A DNA stretch of 64,000 nt from Isoetes taiwanensis (GCA_021234155.1 JAJEKV010000052.1:7491358-7555357), one strand, 5' to 3'. Counted from the first letter of the stretch, positions 22,521 to 33,540 are shown. Numbers and translations: made by a program. Notes: generated by a model from the sequence alone, not told the origin.

Positions 22521-23946
22521 TGGATGTATAGTTATGTTCGTACCTCTTTTGTTGTCAAAACCAAAATAACTGATGTAAAACCGATGTTGTCCTTCTGCAT
22601 TACGTAAAAATGGCAATCTAAATGAAGAAGATAAAGAATTGGAATTCAATGAGCTGCACAATTAATAGATGTGTAATCTATGGCCAACTTCAACATCATT
22701 TCAAACTAAAGAATAACATATAATGTTAGTCCAGTTTGCAAAAAAATATAAGCTCTGGTGTGCAAAAGTTATTAAAAAAATGGAGAATATGGCCTATGTT
22801 TTACCATATAGAAAATGATGCAGACACTGGATATCTGATTTTTTTCTGCAACCACCTCTATAAAACTGCAAAAATAACATTTGTAATTGCAATGGTCAGT
22901 ATAGATCAAGTTTCAATCCAACATCCCAGGCATTATTAGATAGAGAATTCACTAATACCTGACCATAAGTAGATGCTTTTGAAGAACATCCAATTTGAAT
23001 CTATTTGTTGAAAGTAATTGCATCAAATAGTATTATGAAGTGCCATAATCATCGTAAACAGCAAAGGTGGCTCAAAAAAGAAAAGGCCAATAAACGGTAA
23101 GTACTGCTTTTTTAAGTGATTCGCAACAGTACAGAGAATCTCCATATTGTAGCAACATGGAGTACTGTGTTTAACTGACTAAGTGCAAGCTTATAATGAT
23201 CCCTAACATACAACACATTCATAAATCACCTTTAAAAAAAAATCAACATCAGCATGTAAAATTGCTGGACCCTAGAGATCGGACCCTAGAGATCTGCAAA
23301 GATGCAGGTGTGCCAGGCCACATCCTCTAAATCACTTCTCAGAACTACTTTCAATGTTGATGAAGAACCAATAAGAAAACTCTCAATTATAAAATAAAGG
23401 GTTTGAATCTAATATGGCTGGATATATCGAAGAAGACTAAGAAGATAAAGAAACATCTGCAACTCCAGTTCTTACCGGAAGTTGGCAATAAGGTAAATCA
23501 AGTGGAGCAAATTATGGAGCATCATTTCGAGATGAAGAGAAACCGGAGTTATGACGTTGTAGCTGCGCCCTTAGAACCATTTGTATAACTCCAGGCCATA
23601 ACTCAAAGCGTAACTAAACTCAAGAATAACTTACGCACAAAATGTTGCTTGAAACACAGAAACAGTTATAACTCATTACTAAAAATGAAGTTTCTTAGAA
23701 ATGCAAGAGATGAGCAGAAAGAAGTCTTCAAGCTAAAAAAAGTAGATAAGATGCAGAGGATTTAGAGTGTTAAGTGCACCTGCTCCAGCAATGACACTGT
23801 AAAAAAATAATGGTTGTGGCAATTCAGAGCAACTCATGAAGACGCTGAGATTTCCCTAAGATTTAAACTGGCCATAATAAAAAACGAGATCCACCATGTT
23901 TTCAGAGCTAGCATCACATATGTGATTCATTACATAAAAGCATCAT
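22521..23946. other. Non-coding spacer
   Basis: No supported gene. GGACCCTAGAGATC is directly repeated near 23270-23295. Short frames show no motif. Confidence 0.4.
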
Positions 23947-24073
23947 GTATAGGGGAATGGAAGTTGGGACTCCATTCCCAGTTTTGCAGGTGGGGTCCCG
24001 CGACCGGCGTTAGCCGGGAGCGGGTCACCTGTAAAACTGGGAATGGAGGACCAACCTCCATTCCCCTACAAAA
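23947..24073. repeat. Foldback element with GC-rich core, copy A
   Basis: Two arms of about 60 bp are inverted copies of each other with a few mismatches: TAGGGGAATGGAAGTTGG on the left, its complement ending CATTCCCCTA on the right. They close on a core containing GCGACCGGCG and AGCCGGGAGCGGGTC. The whole would fold into one long hairpin. The same core occurs inverted at 25530-25640. Confidence 0.75.
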
Positions 24074-24645
24074 TAGAAATAGGGGAGACAGATTTTTCCA
24101 GAGTTTTTGCAAAAAGCGTTGCAGATCATGGCTCACCTACAAAGAAGAGTATGAAGAACTCTAAATTGTAATGAGCAGCTGCAAAGAAGAACTCTGCGAA
24201 GAAGAAACATGACTGTGAAGAACAGCTGCTAAGAACTCAGTGTTGTGAAGAACTGCTATGGCGGCGCTGTGAAGAACCCTGCTATGATCATAGGGGAGGC
24301 AGATTAATGAGGCAGATCTGCTATGGCGACGCTGTGAAGAACCCTACTATGAAGAACCCTGCTATGTAAAGAACTGCTATGGCGGCACTGTGAGAACTCT
24401 ATGCACCGTGAAGAAACCTGCTCGAACTCTATGTGCTGTGAAGAGCACCATGCTCGAAGAATGCTGTGAAGAACCCTGCTACGACGACGCTCTGAAGAAC
24501 CCTAAAACAAAAACCCTAAAAAAACCTGAGCCGCCGGTCAAGCGAAATAAGGGAACCCAACTTCCATTCCACAATATTGGCTGGTGCCACATGTCGACAT
24601 AGGAATGGGCGCCAGGGAATAAAGGCGACCCTATTTCTATTTTGC
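24069..24645. mobile_element. MITE-like element with 16-bp inverted ends
   Basis: CAAAATAGAAATAGGG at 24069 and its exact complement CCCTATTTCTATTTTG ending about 24644 bound a unit of roughly 575 bp. Each end is flanked outside by CTA, a possible 3-bp target duplication. Its left end abuts the right arm of the foldback element, suggesting nesting. It has no transposase; the interior is a degenerate tandem repeat. The transposon superfamily cannot be assigned from this. Confidence 0.6.
24180..24510. repeat. Degenerate tandem repeat inside the MITE
   Basis: Variants of GCTGTGAAGAACCCTGCTATG recur many times with irregular spacing, together with CTATGGCGGCGCTGTGAAG. The array is imperfect, with insertions. 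It creates short open frames rich in repeats, none of which I regard as a gene. Confidence 0.7.
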
Positions 24646-25529
24646 TATATGTTACCAAAATAGTGTTGAGAGTGTCGACAGAAATCCGTCTTCGTAACAA
24701 TAGTATTCCGTCTTTGTAACAACAGTGTTGAGAATGTCAACAGAGATCCATCTTTGCAACTGCCCCATCAAGCAAGAAACAAAATGAATCGGTCGAGAAA
24801 TAAAAAATAATAGCCTGAGTAAAAAACCCTAATCGCAACAGCTCTGTCGGACTTTTCCGCCTGAGAACTTCTCAGCCTGAGTTAAAAAATGATCCGCTAT
24901 ATTTTTGCTCTAGAAATTTCAGATCGTAGGTTGTAGAAAACAAGAAACGATTCTCCTTAAAACTGTAGAGAATGAAGCAACGACTATCTGCAATCATATT
25001 TTAGCCAGAACTTTCAAACGCCTCTGCCATCGCTGCTCTGTAAAATTCGTTGATTCAGTATTTCCTTTGGAGGCAAAAACCCCATTGCCCTTGGAAGTAG
25101 CGAAGCTTGCCAGAATAGATATGATCTTCGTATGTGAAAAAGTTCTCTGTTTTGTAACTATCACACCTACGGTTATAGCTATAATTTTCATCTTACCAAT
25201 ACTAAAACTTGCTCCATACTGATGAACCAATCACAATGAAGAGTTCAAACGACATCTCCATTCTAACTTATGAACTGCACTAAATGTTGTTTCAATTGTG
25301 AGTGCAAGTCTAATCTATTGGATCCAACTAATTAGTGCTTATTTTCTATACCTTTGATGTGTTGCATAAATCTTCATGTGCCAATCTTTAAGGAACAACT
25401 TGATAGCTTCTTTGACTCAACATGGCAACTTGGGAGCTCATTCCATCTCCTGAATGGAAAACGGCGCTCCAATTCCACTCAGCAGGTCATGAACAGGTAA
25501 TCAGCCGCTAAATCCTTTCTCCCCAGTTG
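24646..25529. other. Spacer between foldback elements
   Basis: No gene supported. Near 24660-24750 a short sequence around GTGTTGAGAGTGTCGACAGA is imperfectly repeated. Confidence 0.4.
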
Positions 25530-25640
25530 CCATGTTGTGGGGGGATGAAGCTGGGTCGCTGATTCCAGGACCCGCTCCCGGCTCCCGCCGGTCGCAGGAC
25601 CCCCTGGAATCAGCTTCCCAACTTCCATCCCCCCATACAA
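25530..25640. repeat. Foldback element with GC-rich core, copy B
   Basis: Arms GGGGGGATGAAGCTGGG and the complement of GGGGGGATGGAAGTTGGG surround CGCTCCCGGCTCCCGCCGG. This is the same core as the copy at 23947, in the opposite orientation. The arm sequences are only partly alike between the two copies, so the core and outermost ends are what is conserved. Confidence 0.7.
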
Positions 25641-26502
25641 TAGCATACCTAGGATTGAAGACGCGCCAAAGATCAAAAACTTGAATAGTATGCATGTATC
25701 AAACTATCAGATGAGCTGAAGCACAACCAACCTTAAGATAGTCGTGGCCTTTTAGTCTAGATAGAAGTCTTATTATTTAGGCGACTCGAGCTGCATGCAG
25801 TGATGCCAAGATAAGAAGAGATGACATGATGTTGGTCGTGAAATCACGCCCAATAGAATAGCAATGCAAAAATTACATGTTCTGATATATACCTTTAAAT
25901 CAAACCATGCTCTATGTTTCTGTCCATAATCAGCACTTGAAGGCAGAATAGTAAGAAAGACAGTAATAGGCCTTATGAAATCCAGTAACAAAGTTGCTAG
26001 GACTGCATAAAAATTAACCTTTAGATTACAATATCTGGGAAAACATAAAAGAACATGCAAAAAGTGAACAAAGGAGAAGAGCATTTATATTACTGGAAAA
26101 ATGATCTGTACAAAACTATGTCTCAATCTGCATAAGGAATACACGAATAAATCACCTTTCAGATGGAGTTGGAAACTTGGACGAGCGATGGAGGCCGGAA
26201 GAAACACAAAGCAATACAGAAAATAGAGATTGCAATACAGAGGAAACCTAGATATGAAATCTTGGAATGCAAGAGCTTCAGCAGAATGAACGACATAAAA
26301 CATTCTCACACTTCCCAACTGTATGAGGATCACTCACAAGCTGCGTAGAGAAACTATATGGCTTTGAAAAATATAGAAGGAACCAGGAAGAAATGCAAAA
26401 TAACAATATTTCATATGCGGTTGAGACTATGAATAAATTGCAAGACTGTTTTCAATACCTTGTAGACGGCTAATTATGACGCCTGAGAAACTCGTCAGGA
26501 CT
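25641..26502. other. Spacer upstream of the DNA transposon
   Basis: Nothing recognisable; short minus-strand frames have no motif. Confidence 0.4.
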
Positions 26503-26565
26503 CATTAGAAGAAATTTGGGGTCTCATCTGGTCCTCATAACAATAATTTTTCTTTATATCCACGT
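26503..26565 (+). repeat. Left terminal repeat of the DNA transposon
   Basis: CATTAG, AATTTGGGGTCTC and CCACGTCAT occur at the same spacing class as in the ends of the 39766-51482 element. The first 23 bases match it at most positions. Confidence 0.7.
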
Positions 26566-26847
26566 CATATAAAATAAGCATTATTACACTAAGATATCCT
26601 ATCTTTGAAAAATATTGCATAATCCACAAATCGTGCCACATGTGCGTAGGTCGATTTCTCCTATTTTCTCCCGTGTAAATAAATCTATTAGATCTCGTGT
26701 AAGAAGCTGACTCAGCAACTACATTCACTACTCTCATCGAGAACTGCAGAGTTGTTGCTACCCGGCCTTGTTCTTTAAGGATATCTCTCCCCGAGCGAAG
26801 ACACATGTATGTTTTTGGTGCTTCCATTTTAGATGCAATGTGAACAT

Positions 26848-27024
26848 TTGAATTTCGATTTGAGCTGAGACCAATTCCCGCACAAAAACTGCCTGAGCCT
26901 TATGCAATTCGAAATTTTGAATTTCGATTTGTAGTGCCAAGACCCATTCCCGCACAAAAATCTCTTGAGGCATATAAAAGATGACGAATTTTAGCTATGA
27001 AACTTTTCCTTTGTATTTCCTGCT
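26848..27024 (+). promoter_or_regulatory. Transposase promoter with duplicated block
   Basis: A block of about 50 bases starting GAATTTCGATTTG and containing CCCGCACAAAAA and CTTGAGGC/CCTGAGCC occurs twice, near 26848 and 26929, followed by a TATA-like CATATAAAAG at 26971. The ATG lies about 50 bases downstream of the TATA. Similar AAATTCAAATTTTGAA blocks occur twice upstream of the related gene at 50287-50619. Confidence 0.5.
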
Positions 27025-29187
27025 ATGGCTCAGATTAGGATCAATTTACCTTCAGAGGACTATGCCCAAACATCCAATAAACGTAGAGGTGGCTTACCTA
27101 AGGATATAGATGAGAATGTTTTGCGCATGTCAGGGGCAAAACATGCTGATATATGGTGTAAGGGAGAGCTCTATCCACGGAATCCCTTCACAGAAAGGCA
27201 CCCAGATTTCAGCTCAGTTTCAAGTTTGGTTGAATTTGCATGTGAAGGAAAGAATGGGTTATTGGGTTACTGTGAAAGCACGCTCCAGTATAATGGACAG
27301 TCAACCTATCACATTAGAAATATGGCATTATGTCTACAACAGAAGCATGAAGAGGCGCTTCGTTTAACAAAAGATAATGATGTGTTAAAGGATAACACTA
27401 AGGAGAATTTAAGTACAATCAGCCAATTGCAAAGGAGAATTGTACAATTAGAGGAAGATGCAATCATCATGGATTTTGGAATAAAGAAAACAGAAAGTTT
27501 ATGTTGCGCATTAAAATCTGAGGCCAAAAATGCTAAAAAGAAGATTTGTTCATTGGAGAGCAGGTTGAAGAGGTTAAAAAAGACATCACTTGGCCTTCGA
27601 GAAAGGAGAAAAGGCAAGAAGCCAATTGAGGAGCTGAAATTCACTTGTGGAGCTACTAAAAAAAGGATCTATGCAATACGTCAAGTGCTTCATTCAAAAA
27701 AAGAAAGAGGGATAGTACGAGAGGATATAGGACAAATTGTGAAGAGACTTGTGACTAAGGATGAAATTATAGCGATGCTAAATGACCCTTGCAATGTTAG
27801 TTTGAGGAGGAGTGTGCTTGAGATGGTTATAGGCGAAATCTATGCAAGAATTGATGTTGATAAAGTACAAGGTGTTTGTGATTCTGCTGGAATTAGCCAG
27901 CAAGGTTATAAACTCCTGTTCAAACCATTTCATGATGCTTTGAGCTCACTAGGTACCAAAAAGATAATCATTCTGAGGCCTTATTACATGGAGAAGGTAA
28001 GAACAAGAAAAAACATAACAGTTATGGATATCTTGGGCAGCATGCACTCCATAGAGTCTGGTATTCCAAACACGACCTCAAAGTCTTTGAATGGTAAGAA
28101 GACAAACGGCAAGAAGGCAAATGAGTCTGGTATTATAGGGCTGAATGCAAGCAACAATGTTTGGTTCGATTTAGAAAAGATTCTAAAATTCATGGTTGTT
28201 TATTATAATTTAAAGGAGAGCGATGTGGAAGGACAATTAGAAATCTGCTTAAAGCTGGATGAAATGGAGTTGACACACAAGAAAAAGTATGAGAGAGTGT
28301 CAATAACTCTCATGAATAAAGCACTTTCAGGTTATTATGAAGAACAGATGCAATTGAAGAAAAAGAAAAGAGATCCGGAATGGTTCTCCGTTCAATCTGA
28401 GGACCATACATGGTGGTTGGGACTGTTCCAAGTGCAGAAAGAAAACTACACAGTGTTAAAGTGGGTTTTTGACCAAACCGATATTCCTAGACTCATAAGT
28501 ATGTATAATAATGGCGAGAGATTAGAGGTTGAGGGTTTTGGTTCTTTTATAATTAACTTTCATCTGGCCTCTGATCTTAAAACAGAAAAAGCTATGTTCA
28601 ACATTGGCTCTTCAGGTGCTAAAACTACATGGAATTGCACATATTGTTGTCATACTTTGAAAGAGAAAGTGGGGCCATCTAAGGGCACTTTATTATGTAA
28701 TCAAAACTTACCACCAGATCGTGATACAAAGGACCCAACATTTCAGCCAATCTTGCCTATTCCATTAGTAAGAGTTCATATATGTACATTGCATGCTTTA
28801 GTGCGCATTGTTGAAAAAATGATTTGGCATTCCGAGTGTTTTGTGTGGAACATAAGGAATGAGCAAGCACGAAAAGAAGGTATAGAGCGCGTGGAAAAGG
28901 TTTTATCAGAGGCGGGATTGCATGGTGGCTGCGTAAAGTTAGAGAAGGATATAAAGCGATCAAATGGGAGAAGTTCTGTTCCAGCTAAAGTCTCTATTGG
29001 AGGAGACAAAGCAAGACATTTTCTAAATAGTGTGGATGGTGTAACTCAAGGGAGGAAATTAGTAGAGGCGGAAAGGGATAGGACTGATGGACTGCGTGCA
29101 GAGGCAAAGAAATTACTTCAGATCTTAATGCAATTTTACAAAAGCCATACTTCAATTGGGCAGATAAACAAAGATTCCGTGCACTAG
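27025..29187 (+). CDS. Transposase-like protein with coiled coil and DDE/D motifs
   Basis: 720 residues. Residues 30-85 form a conserved block (A-D-I-W-C-K-G-E-L-Y-P, S-S-L-V-E-F, G-L-L-G-Y-C-E) shared with the short protein at 50287-50619. Residues 100-190 are a charged coiled coil. The second half has candidate RNase-H-fold acids: D412 in K-L-D-E-M-E-L and D517 in L-A-S-D-L-K-T, followed by a C-T-Y-C pair (538-541) and H-I-C-T-L-H-A-L-V-R-I-V-E-K-M (585-599). This order (D, D followed by CxxC, then LH-type helix) resembles transposase-like proteins I know from invertebrate and fungal genomes. The third acid lies beyond the stop, in the next frame (see 29130-29417). The ATG at 27025 fits a TATA box 50 bases upstream. 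The C-terminal stop is the result of a frameshift. Transposase function is inferred from motifs and terminal repeats, not proven. Confidence 0.6.
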   Translation: MAQIRINLPSEDYAQTSNKRRGGLPKDIDENVLRMSGAKHADIWCKGELYPRNPFTERHPDFSSVSSLVEFACEGKNGLLGYCESTLQYNGQSTYHIRNMALCLQQKHEEALRLTKDNDVLKDNTKENLSTISQLQRRIVQLEEDAIIMDFGIKKTESLCCALKSEAKNAKKKICSLESRLKRLKKTSLGLRERRKGKKPIEELKFTCGATKKRIYAIRQVLHSKKERGIVREDIGQIVKRLVTKDEIIAMLNDPCNVSLRRSVLEMVIGEIYARIDVDKVQGVCDSAGISQQGYKLLFKPFHDALSSLGTKKIIILRPYYMEKVRTRKNITVMDILGSMHSIESGIPNTTSKSLNGKKTNGKKANESGIIGLNASNNVWFDLEKILKFMVVYYNLKESDVEGQLEICLKLDEMELTHKKKYERVSITLMNKALSGYYEEQMQLKKKKRDPEWFSVQSEDHTWWLGLFQVQKENYTVLKWVFDQTDIPRLISMYNNGERLEVEGFGSFIINFHLASDLKTEKAMFNIGSSGAKTTWNCTYCCHTLKEKVGPSKGTLLCNQNLPPDRDTKDPTFQPILPIPLVRVHICTLHALVRIVEKMIWHSECFVWNIRNEQARKEGIERVEKVLSEAGLHGGCVKLEKDIKRSNGRSSVPAKVSIGGDKARHFLNSVDGVTQGRKLVEAERDRTDGLRAEAKKLLQILMQFYKSHTSIGQINKDSVH

Positions 29188-29417
29188 TGAGGATCTTCAC
29201 TGAGGCTTATATAAAAGCTTGGGGAGAATGTGAGGTAACGCATTATATACACATACTTTATGCACATGGCCCCTGGTTTGCAGATAAATATGGCAGTCTT
29301 GCAATTTGGAACACACAAGGCATGGAAAAATCACACAAACAAGCAAGAATGGCTTTCAATCGGAAGACTCAACGCGGTGGATGTCACAAGAGCGGGAAAG
29401 CAAACCCACTTATATAA
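29130..29417 (+). pseudogene. Frameshifted C-terminus of the transposase-like protein
   Basis: In a second frame, from about 29130, the sequence reads F-N-W-A-D-K-Q-R-F-R, then V-T-H-Y-I-H-I-L-Y-A-H-G-P-W-F, then W-N-T-Q-G-M-E-K-S-H-K-Q-A. The YxHxL and QGxEK motifs are the C-terminal signature of the same transposase-like family, and the E of QGMEK is a good candidate for the third catalytic acid. The preceding protein continues into this only by a shift of frame near 29120-29145. A spliced or programmed shift is possible but no site is evident; a disabling indel is simplest. Confidence 0.6.
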
Positions 29418-29620
29418 ATGGGCCAATGGTTTTACAGGAAAGTACTTACGCGTCATGAAGAGAATATGGCAAGACGAGCTTCTCCAACAGTTTACAATAC
29501 GATTGCAGAGGTTGCAAAGAAACGGAAGCGGGATGCTTGGAAAAATTCTAATGCAGATAACAAATTGCGTCAATGGAGAGAAAAGAGAAGAAGGATTGGC
29601 AGCAGGTATAATCTGTAAAT

Positions 29621-30220
29621 TCTGAGTTATTATTTGGTGCGAACATTTTCGGAACACTTCTCAGGTCTGCAACTAGTAAGTTTATTCTCATCTACTTCAT
29701 CCCTTAACTCTTTGTAAGTTTATTCTTTAATCTCTTGAGCAGAAGTATGACTAATTGCAATCCTAATTGTTGTGATAGCATCATGCTATTTTAAAATCTC
29801 AAGTTGCATTCATGTTTATTATTGCAGGTCAGAAGCTCAAATTGTAAAGATCTTCACAAAACCATTAAGGAAAGCCTACAAATTTTTGCAAAGGTGATGG
29901 TGCACGCCTATGTCTATCTTGTACCATTCATTGTGACTACTACACAGTGCAACCTGCAACTCTCAGGTGATTGCAAAGTTTATATAAGTACCGAATGCTT
30001 AAGGACAACGCCGCCAAGCTATCAACTATTAAAAGCTGTGCATTATGTTCTTTCCTGTCTTTTTTACTTCTTTTCTTGCATTTCATTCACATTTACATGT
30101 ACTTGTTTCACTTGGTGTCTTGTAGGTTTTACCATGAACTGTCTTGATCAGCTGTACCTAGAGCAGGGGTAGCTGGGTGTAGCAAAAGCAAAATTCTGGA
30201 GGAGCGAGCTCCCAACGGGA
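29621..30220. other. Spacer, no gene supported
   Basis: No right terminal repeat of the DNA transposon was found here. Short frames lack motifs. Confidence 0.4.
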
Positions 30221-30860
30221 ATGTTAAGGGCCTACATAATGAATTGTGATATAGAAGTAGTGGAGAAGGCACAACTGGTAAGTACTTTGGATATTGTCAA
30301 ATCTGAAGCTCCAGCTTTATGCTCTAATGCATACATAGTCTGGTTACAAGCATGTAATCAGCTGAGTCGGAGTCGGAGCAAAGTCTTGGCAAAATTAGTT
30401 AACATGTATCTTGCATTCGAAAGCGTAAAAGATGCATGTCACGTTTTTAATCAAATAGACAAGAAAAATAAGATAATATGGCAACAATGATTTCTGCATA
30501 TAACAATTAAGGATATGAGCATGAAGCAGTGGAACTCTTCCAGCTAAAAACCCAGACACTGTGACATTTATAATTGTTATGAGTGCTTGTGCTAGTGCAT
30601 ATTGTTTGCATCATAGGTCGAATGTTAATGATTTTTTGTTATGCCCATTATTTGACAGGCAAGAGATCATGCGTCTATTCCATTCCATGTAGCAAATACA
30701 TGGGCTAAAGCCAACTAAAGTCATATGCATTGCCATTTTGGGTGCCTGTACTGGAGATCTAGGCAGAGGATGCTTCCTGCAAAACGAAGTACTTTAGAAT
30801 GACAATAGGTTATGCTAAATATGGGGATTGCTCACAAGTTTTGGATCTTTTCCACAACAT
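30221..30860 (+). pseudogene. PPR gene remnant
   Basis: Pieces in several frames read L-V-N-M-Y-L-A-F-E-S-V-K-D-A-C-H-V-F, then M-I-S-A-Y-N-N after a stop, then T-V-T-F-I-I-V-M-S-A-C and G-L-K-P-T-K-V-I-C-I-A-I-L-G-A-C, all PPR-type motifs. Stops and frame changes are frequent. It has no E or DYW domain and no start. Confidence 0.6.
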
Positions 30861-32104
30861 GTAGGATTGTGGTTGGGAGCAGACCACATCACAACAAAGG
30901 ATGTGCCCAGCAAAGGGGTAATAAAATAGCCTTGTTTTCGTTTTAGAAAATGCAACTCCACAGCCATCAACTCCACAGCGCAGAACCTATTGAAGAGCAT
31001 AGAAGATTGCAGTTGTTGCAGCGCAGAACCTATTCTTAGACGAAAGATCTGAAATACAAGTTAGAATGCCCATATGCAACAATAGAACATTATGTTATTG
31101 AAAATGTTTGTCTATAATGGTATGCCACTATCCTGGTCATTTTTTGTATTCTATTACTTACTGTCCATAGAACATTTACAGTCTAAGATCAAAGATCCCA
31201 ATGCCCTTTCCATGTTATAATATACAACTATGTCGATTGTCTTCTAAACAATAGGTCACCAGCAGTAGTTTGAATTCTCATATTTCATGGAATTTATGAT
31301 GCAGGAATAAGAAAAAGGAACATGCTCCATATAATTCACTGTTTAATCCTGTTGGCGCGGATATTTATCTATCTTCTAAGAAAATTGATCATATAGCACG
31401 ATTTATGATCCTGTCAGCAGTTTTGCCATTTGAGTTGCCTAATGAGGTTTCTGCAGTTGAAGTAAGGTTTCTACAGTAAGGTTTCTGCATTTGTGTTGTA
31501 TTTGGAAACGGGGACATTGAAGGAATTTGCAAACCCATAATTATGCAAGCACCCCTGAACCTCATTATGTTGTTTGTCAAAGCTATTCAGACAGCTTATC
31601 AATGTTGTCCATGATAAACATTACGCATTTAGACAGTGTTCTGTGCAACCTATTCATATACAAAGATTCATCATGTGATTCAACAAAGATCAGAACTTTC
31701 AAAGACGCGATTGTTTCAGACCAAGCTAAACCCTTATTTTGTTAGCTTCAACAATTTGAGAATCTAACTCTTTTAGCATCAGGCTGTCCATAGGTTGAAA
31801 TACAAGCTCAGCACATTACTGTTATGCACTAAGCAATTGAGTTAAGTTGAAAGAACCAACTCTTGTGCTATAAGTTATCTCATTTTTACACATAAAAATT
31901 GGGTTCAACTGCAAATGACATTTGGGAAAGTCTGCAATGTATAGCCTCCGCTGCAAGGTAATTGGATTGCTGCATGTAAGCCCATCCCAAATTGCCCTGT
32001 TACAGTATTCACATCACATAACTATAACTATAATTGCTTCAAGAAGTGACTTCATCGAACTCGAAATCATAGAAGAAGAATGTGCAACATTCACCAATCA
32101 TTAC
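30861..32104. other. Spacer or intron sequence
   Basis: No gene recognised. It may contain downstream intron or exons of the minus-strand filamin-like gene that follows, but none could be supported. Confidence 0.35.
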
Positions 32105-32437
32105 CTGAACTAACATTAAACGTCAGTGGGGAATTTATAACTCTGTTTTTGCCGGTACCAACATGAAGGTAGAAAACCCCAACTAGTTTTGGACTAAAGT
32201 ATAGCAACTCATAGTCTGTATCTGGTACACTGTATGTGGTAAAATTTGGATCTGGAATACCTCTCTTAGGTACTGCATATACAGTTGATTCAAAGATGTA
32301 GGGTTCATCATCTGATGCATTAATAACATTGTTATAAGCATCTCTTAGAAAGATTTGAGCAACAGCACGGTCCCCTGATGCAAATACAGATTTTCCCATT
32401 ACAAACTTGAGAATGCATTTATTTTCGAATATTGGAC
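32105..32437 (-). CDS. Filamin-type Ig-like exon (possibly GEX2-like)
   Basis: A 333-nt exon bounded by an acceptor (TGTTTTCAG) at 32438 and a donor (TTCAG/GTAATG) at 32105. It encodes 111 residues including V-F-A-S-G-D-R-A-V-A-Q-I-F-L-R-D-A-Y-N-N and, at the end, G-V-F-Y-L-H-V-G-T-G then N-S-P-L-T-F-N-V. This is the start and close of a filamin/ABP280-like repeat: a beta-sandwich with a GxYxLxV strand and a SPxxxxV ending. Among plant proteins this repeat type is known from GEX2, a gamete surface protein for sperm-egg attachment, so that family is my best candidate. Neighbouring exons were not identified, so I cannot say whether the gene is intact. The copia insertion begins 0.9 kb upstream. 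Confidence 0.5.
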
Positions 32438-33350
32438 CTGAAAACATACACATAGTCAGTTTTGTAAGATAACCCGCTATGACAGTATATTCCCAAAGCT
32501 TAGGGATGAGTTGCGTGGAATATGCAAGCGTCCTCACTACTCCTTTAGCAGGTAACAAAGAGAACGTGGCATACAAAAAGCTGCATACAGCACCCACTGA
32601 ATCATATAAAGTTGTCTCTGGACTCTCCAAAAATGACACGCACCGTACCTACAAAATCCCTTTCCATTAGCATGCAATAGAAACATAGCAAAAATATATG
32701 AATGTAAAATGTAATTGGTGCATCTAAAAAGTAACAGCAATGCAATTCACTAGGAAGATTGACAAAATTATGTGCATTGTGAAATTTGGCTGGTACATCT
32801 ATGAAGAGCAAGATGTTGTCATGTGGAAACATGGAAAATTCGTGAAAACCAATCCATGTGTGTGAGCAGCAGTTTTCACCAATCCATGTGTATTAGCGGT
32901 AGTTTTCACATTGTAGAGAGCATATCTAACTCTATTGAGACATGCTGTGAAGGGGTTCCTCAGTCATGGAGCCAAGCTATTATTCTTAACTATTGTAATG
33001 TTCTGTTTCTCACATCTTCAGAATGCCGATCAAATTTAAAAAGAACGACACTTGCGTTGTATAAATCTTGATGCAGACTTGTTGGTTATGTCTAAGATAT
33101 GGGTTTGATAGGCCTGAGGTTCGGGAAAAGGCATGAAGGGCACAAGACCATACTGGAAACCACTCAAAACAGAAGGACGAGACAAAAGGTTGAGGGAAGG
33201 ACATCAGACCTGCAAGGAGCGGGACCATGCATCACTCGACTCACATCATCGAGCACCAGACTATAGCACCAGACACCAGCTAAAACCTAGCCCTAGTTTG
33301 AATCAAGAATAAAATACTGAAATAGAATGCAAAGAAACGTGCAATACCTG
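32438..33350. other. Flank between filamin-like exon and copia element
   Basis: The minus-strand frame at 32490-32640 could be another exon but shows no clear splice sites. A short sequence (ACCAATCCATGTGTG) is repeated at 32848 and 32878. Nothing else is seen. Confidence 0.35.
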
Positions 33351-33540
33351 TGAAACGAGAACCGAAGCTCCAAGAACGTAGAGCAATTGCAAGAATCGGA
33401 TGGGCTCAACCCATCGACACCACCTCATATATACATCCAAATATAGTTTACAATAAGCCATTAATGGCATAACAGATTTCAACGTCTGTTTTCTTAATAA
33501 GCAGAATCTTTTATAATTAGGTTTAATCTATATTCTAACA
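33351..33540 (-). repeat. 3' LTR of the copia element
   Basis: 190 bp, TGAAACGAGA...ATTCTAACA. It is identical to the other LTR except T versus C near 33517 (TTATAATTAG here). On the minus strand it follows the polypurine tract. Confidence 0.95.

Larger units (their letters stand above)
26503..29620 (+). mobile_element. DNA transposon encoding a DDE/D-like transposase
   Basis: The left terminus begins CATTAG and continues with AATTTGGGGTCTC and, 50 bases on, CCACGTCAT. The same three blocks in the same order form the terminal inverted repeat of the large element at 39766-51482. Behind it lie a promoter region with a duplicated block and an encoded transposase-like protein. I could not find the matching right terminus downstream, so the right boundary is only the end of recognisable coding sequence; the true end is lost or too diverged. 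The shared N-terminal protein domain (see 50287-50619) links the two elements as one family. Confidence 0.7.

Noticed and set aside
24390-24602. Open frame in the MITE tandem repeat
   Set aside because: Produced by the repeat unit; spans the repeat and the inverted end, no start context or domain.
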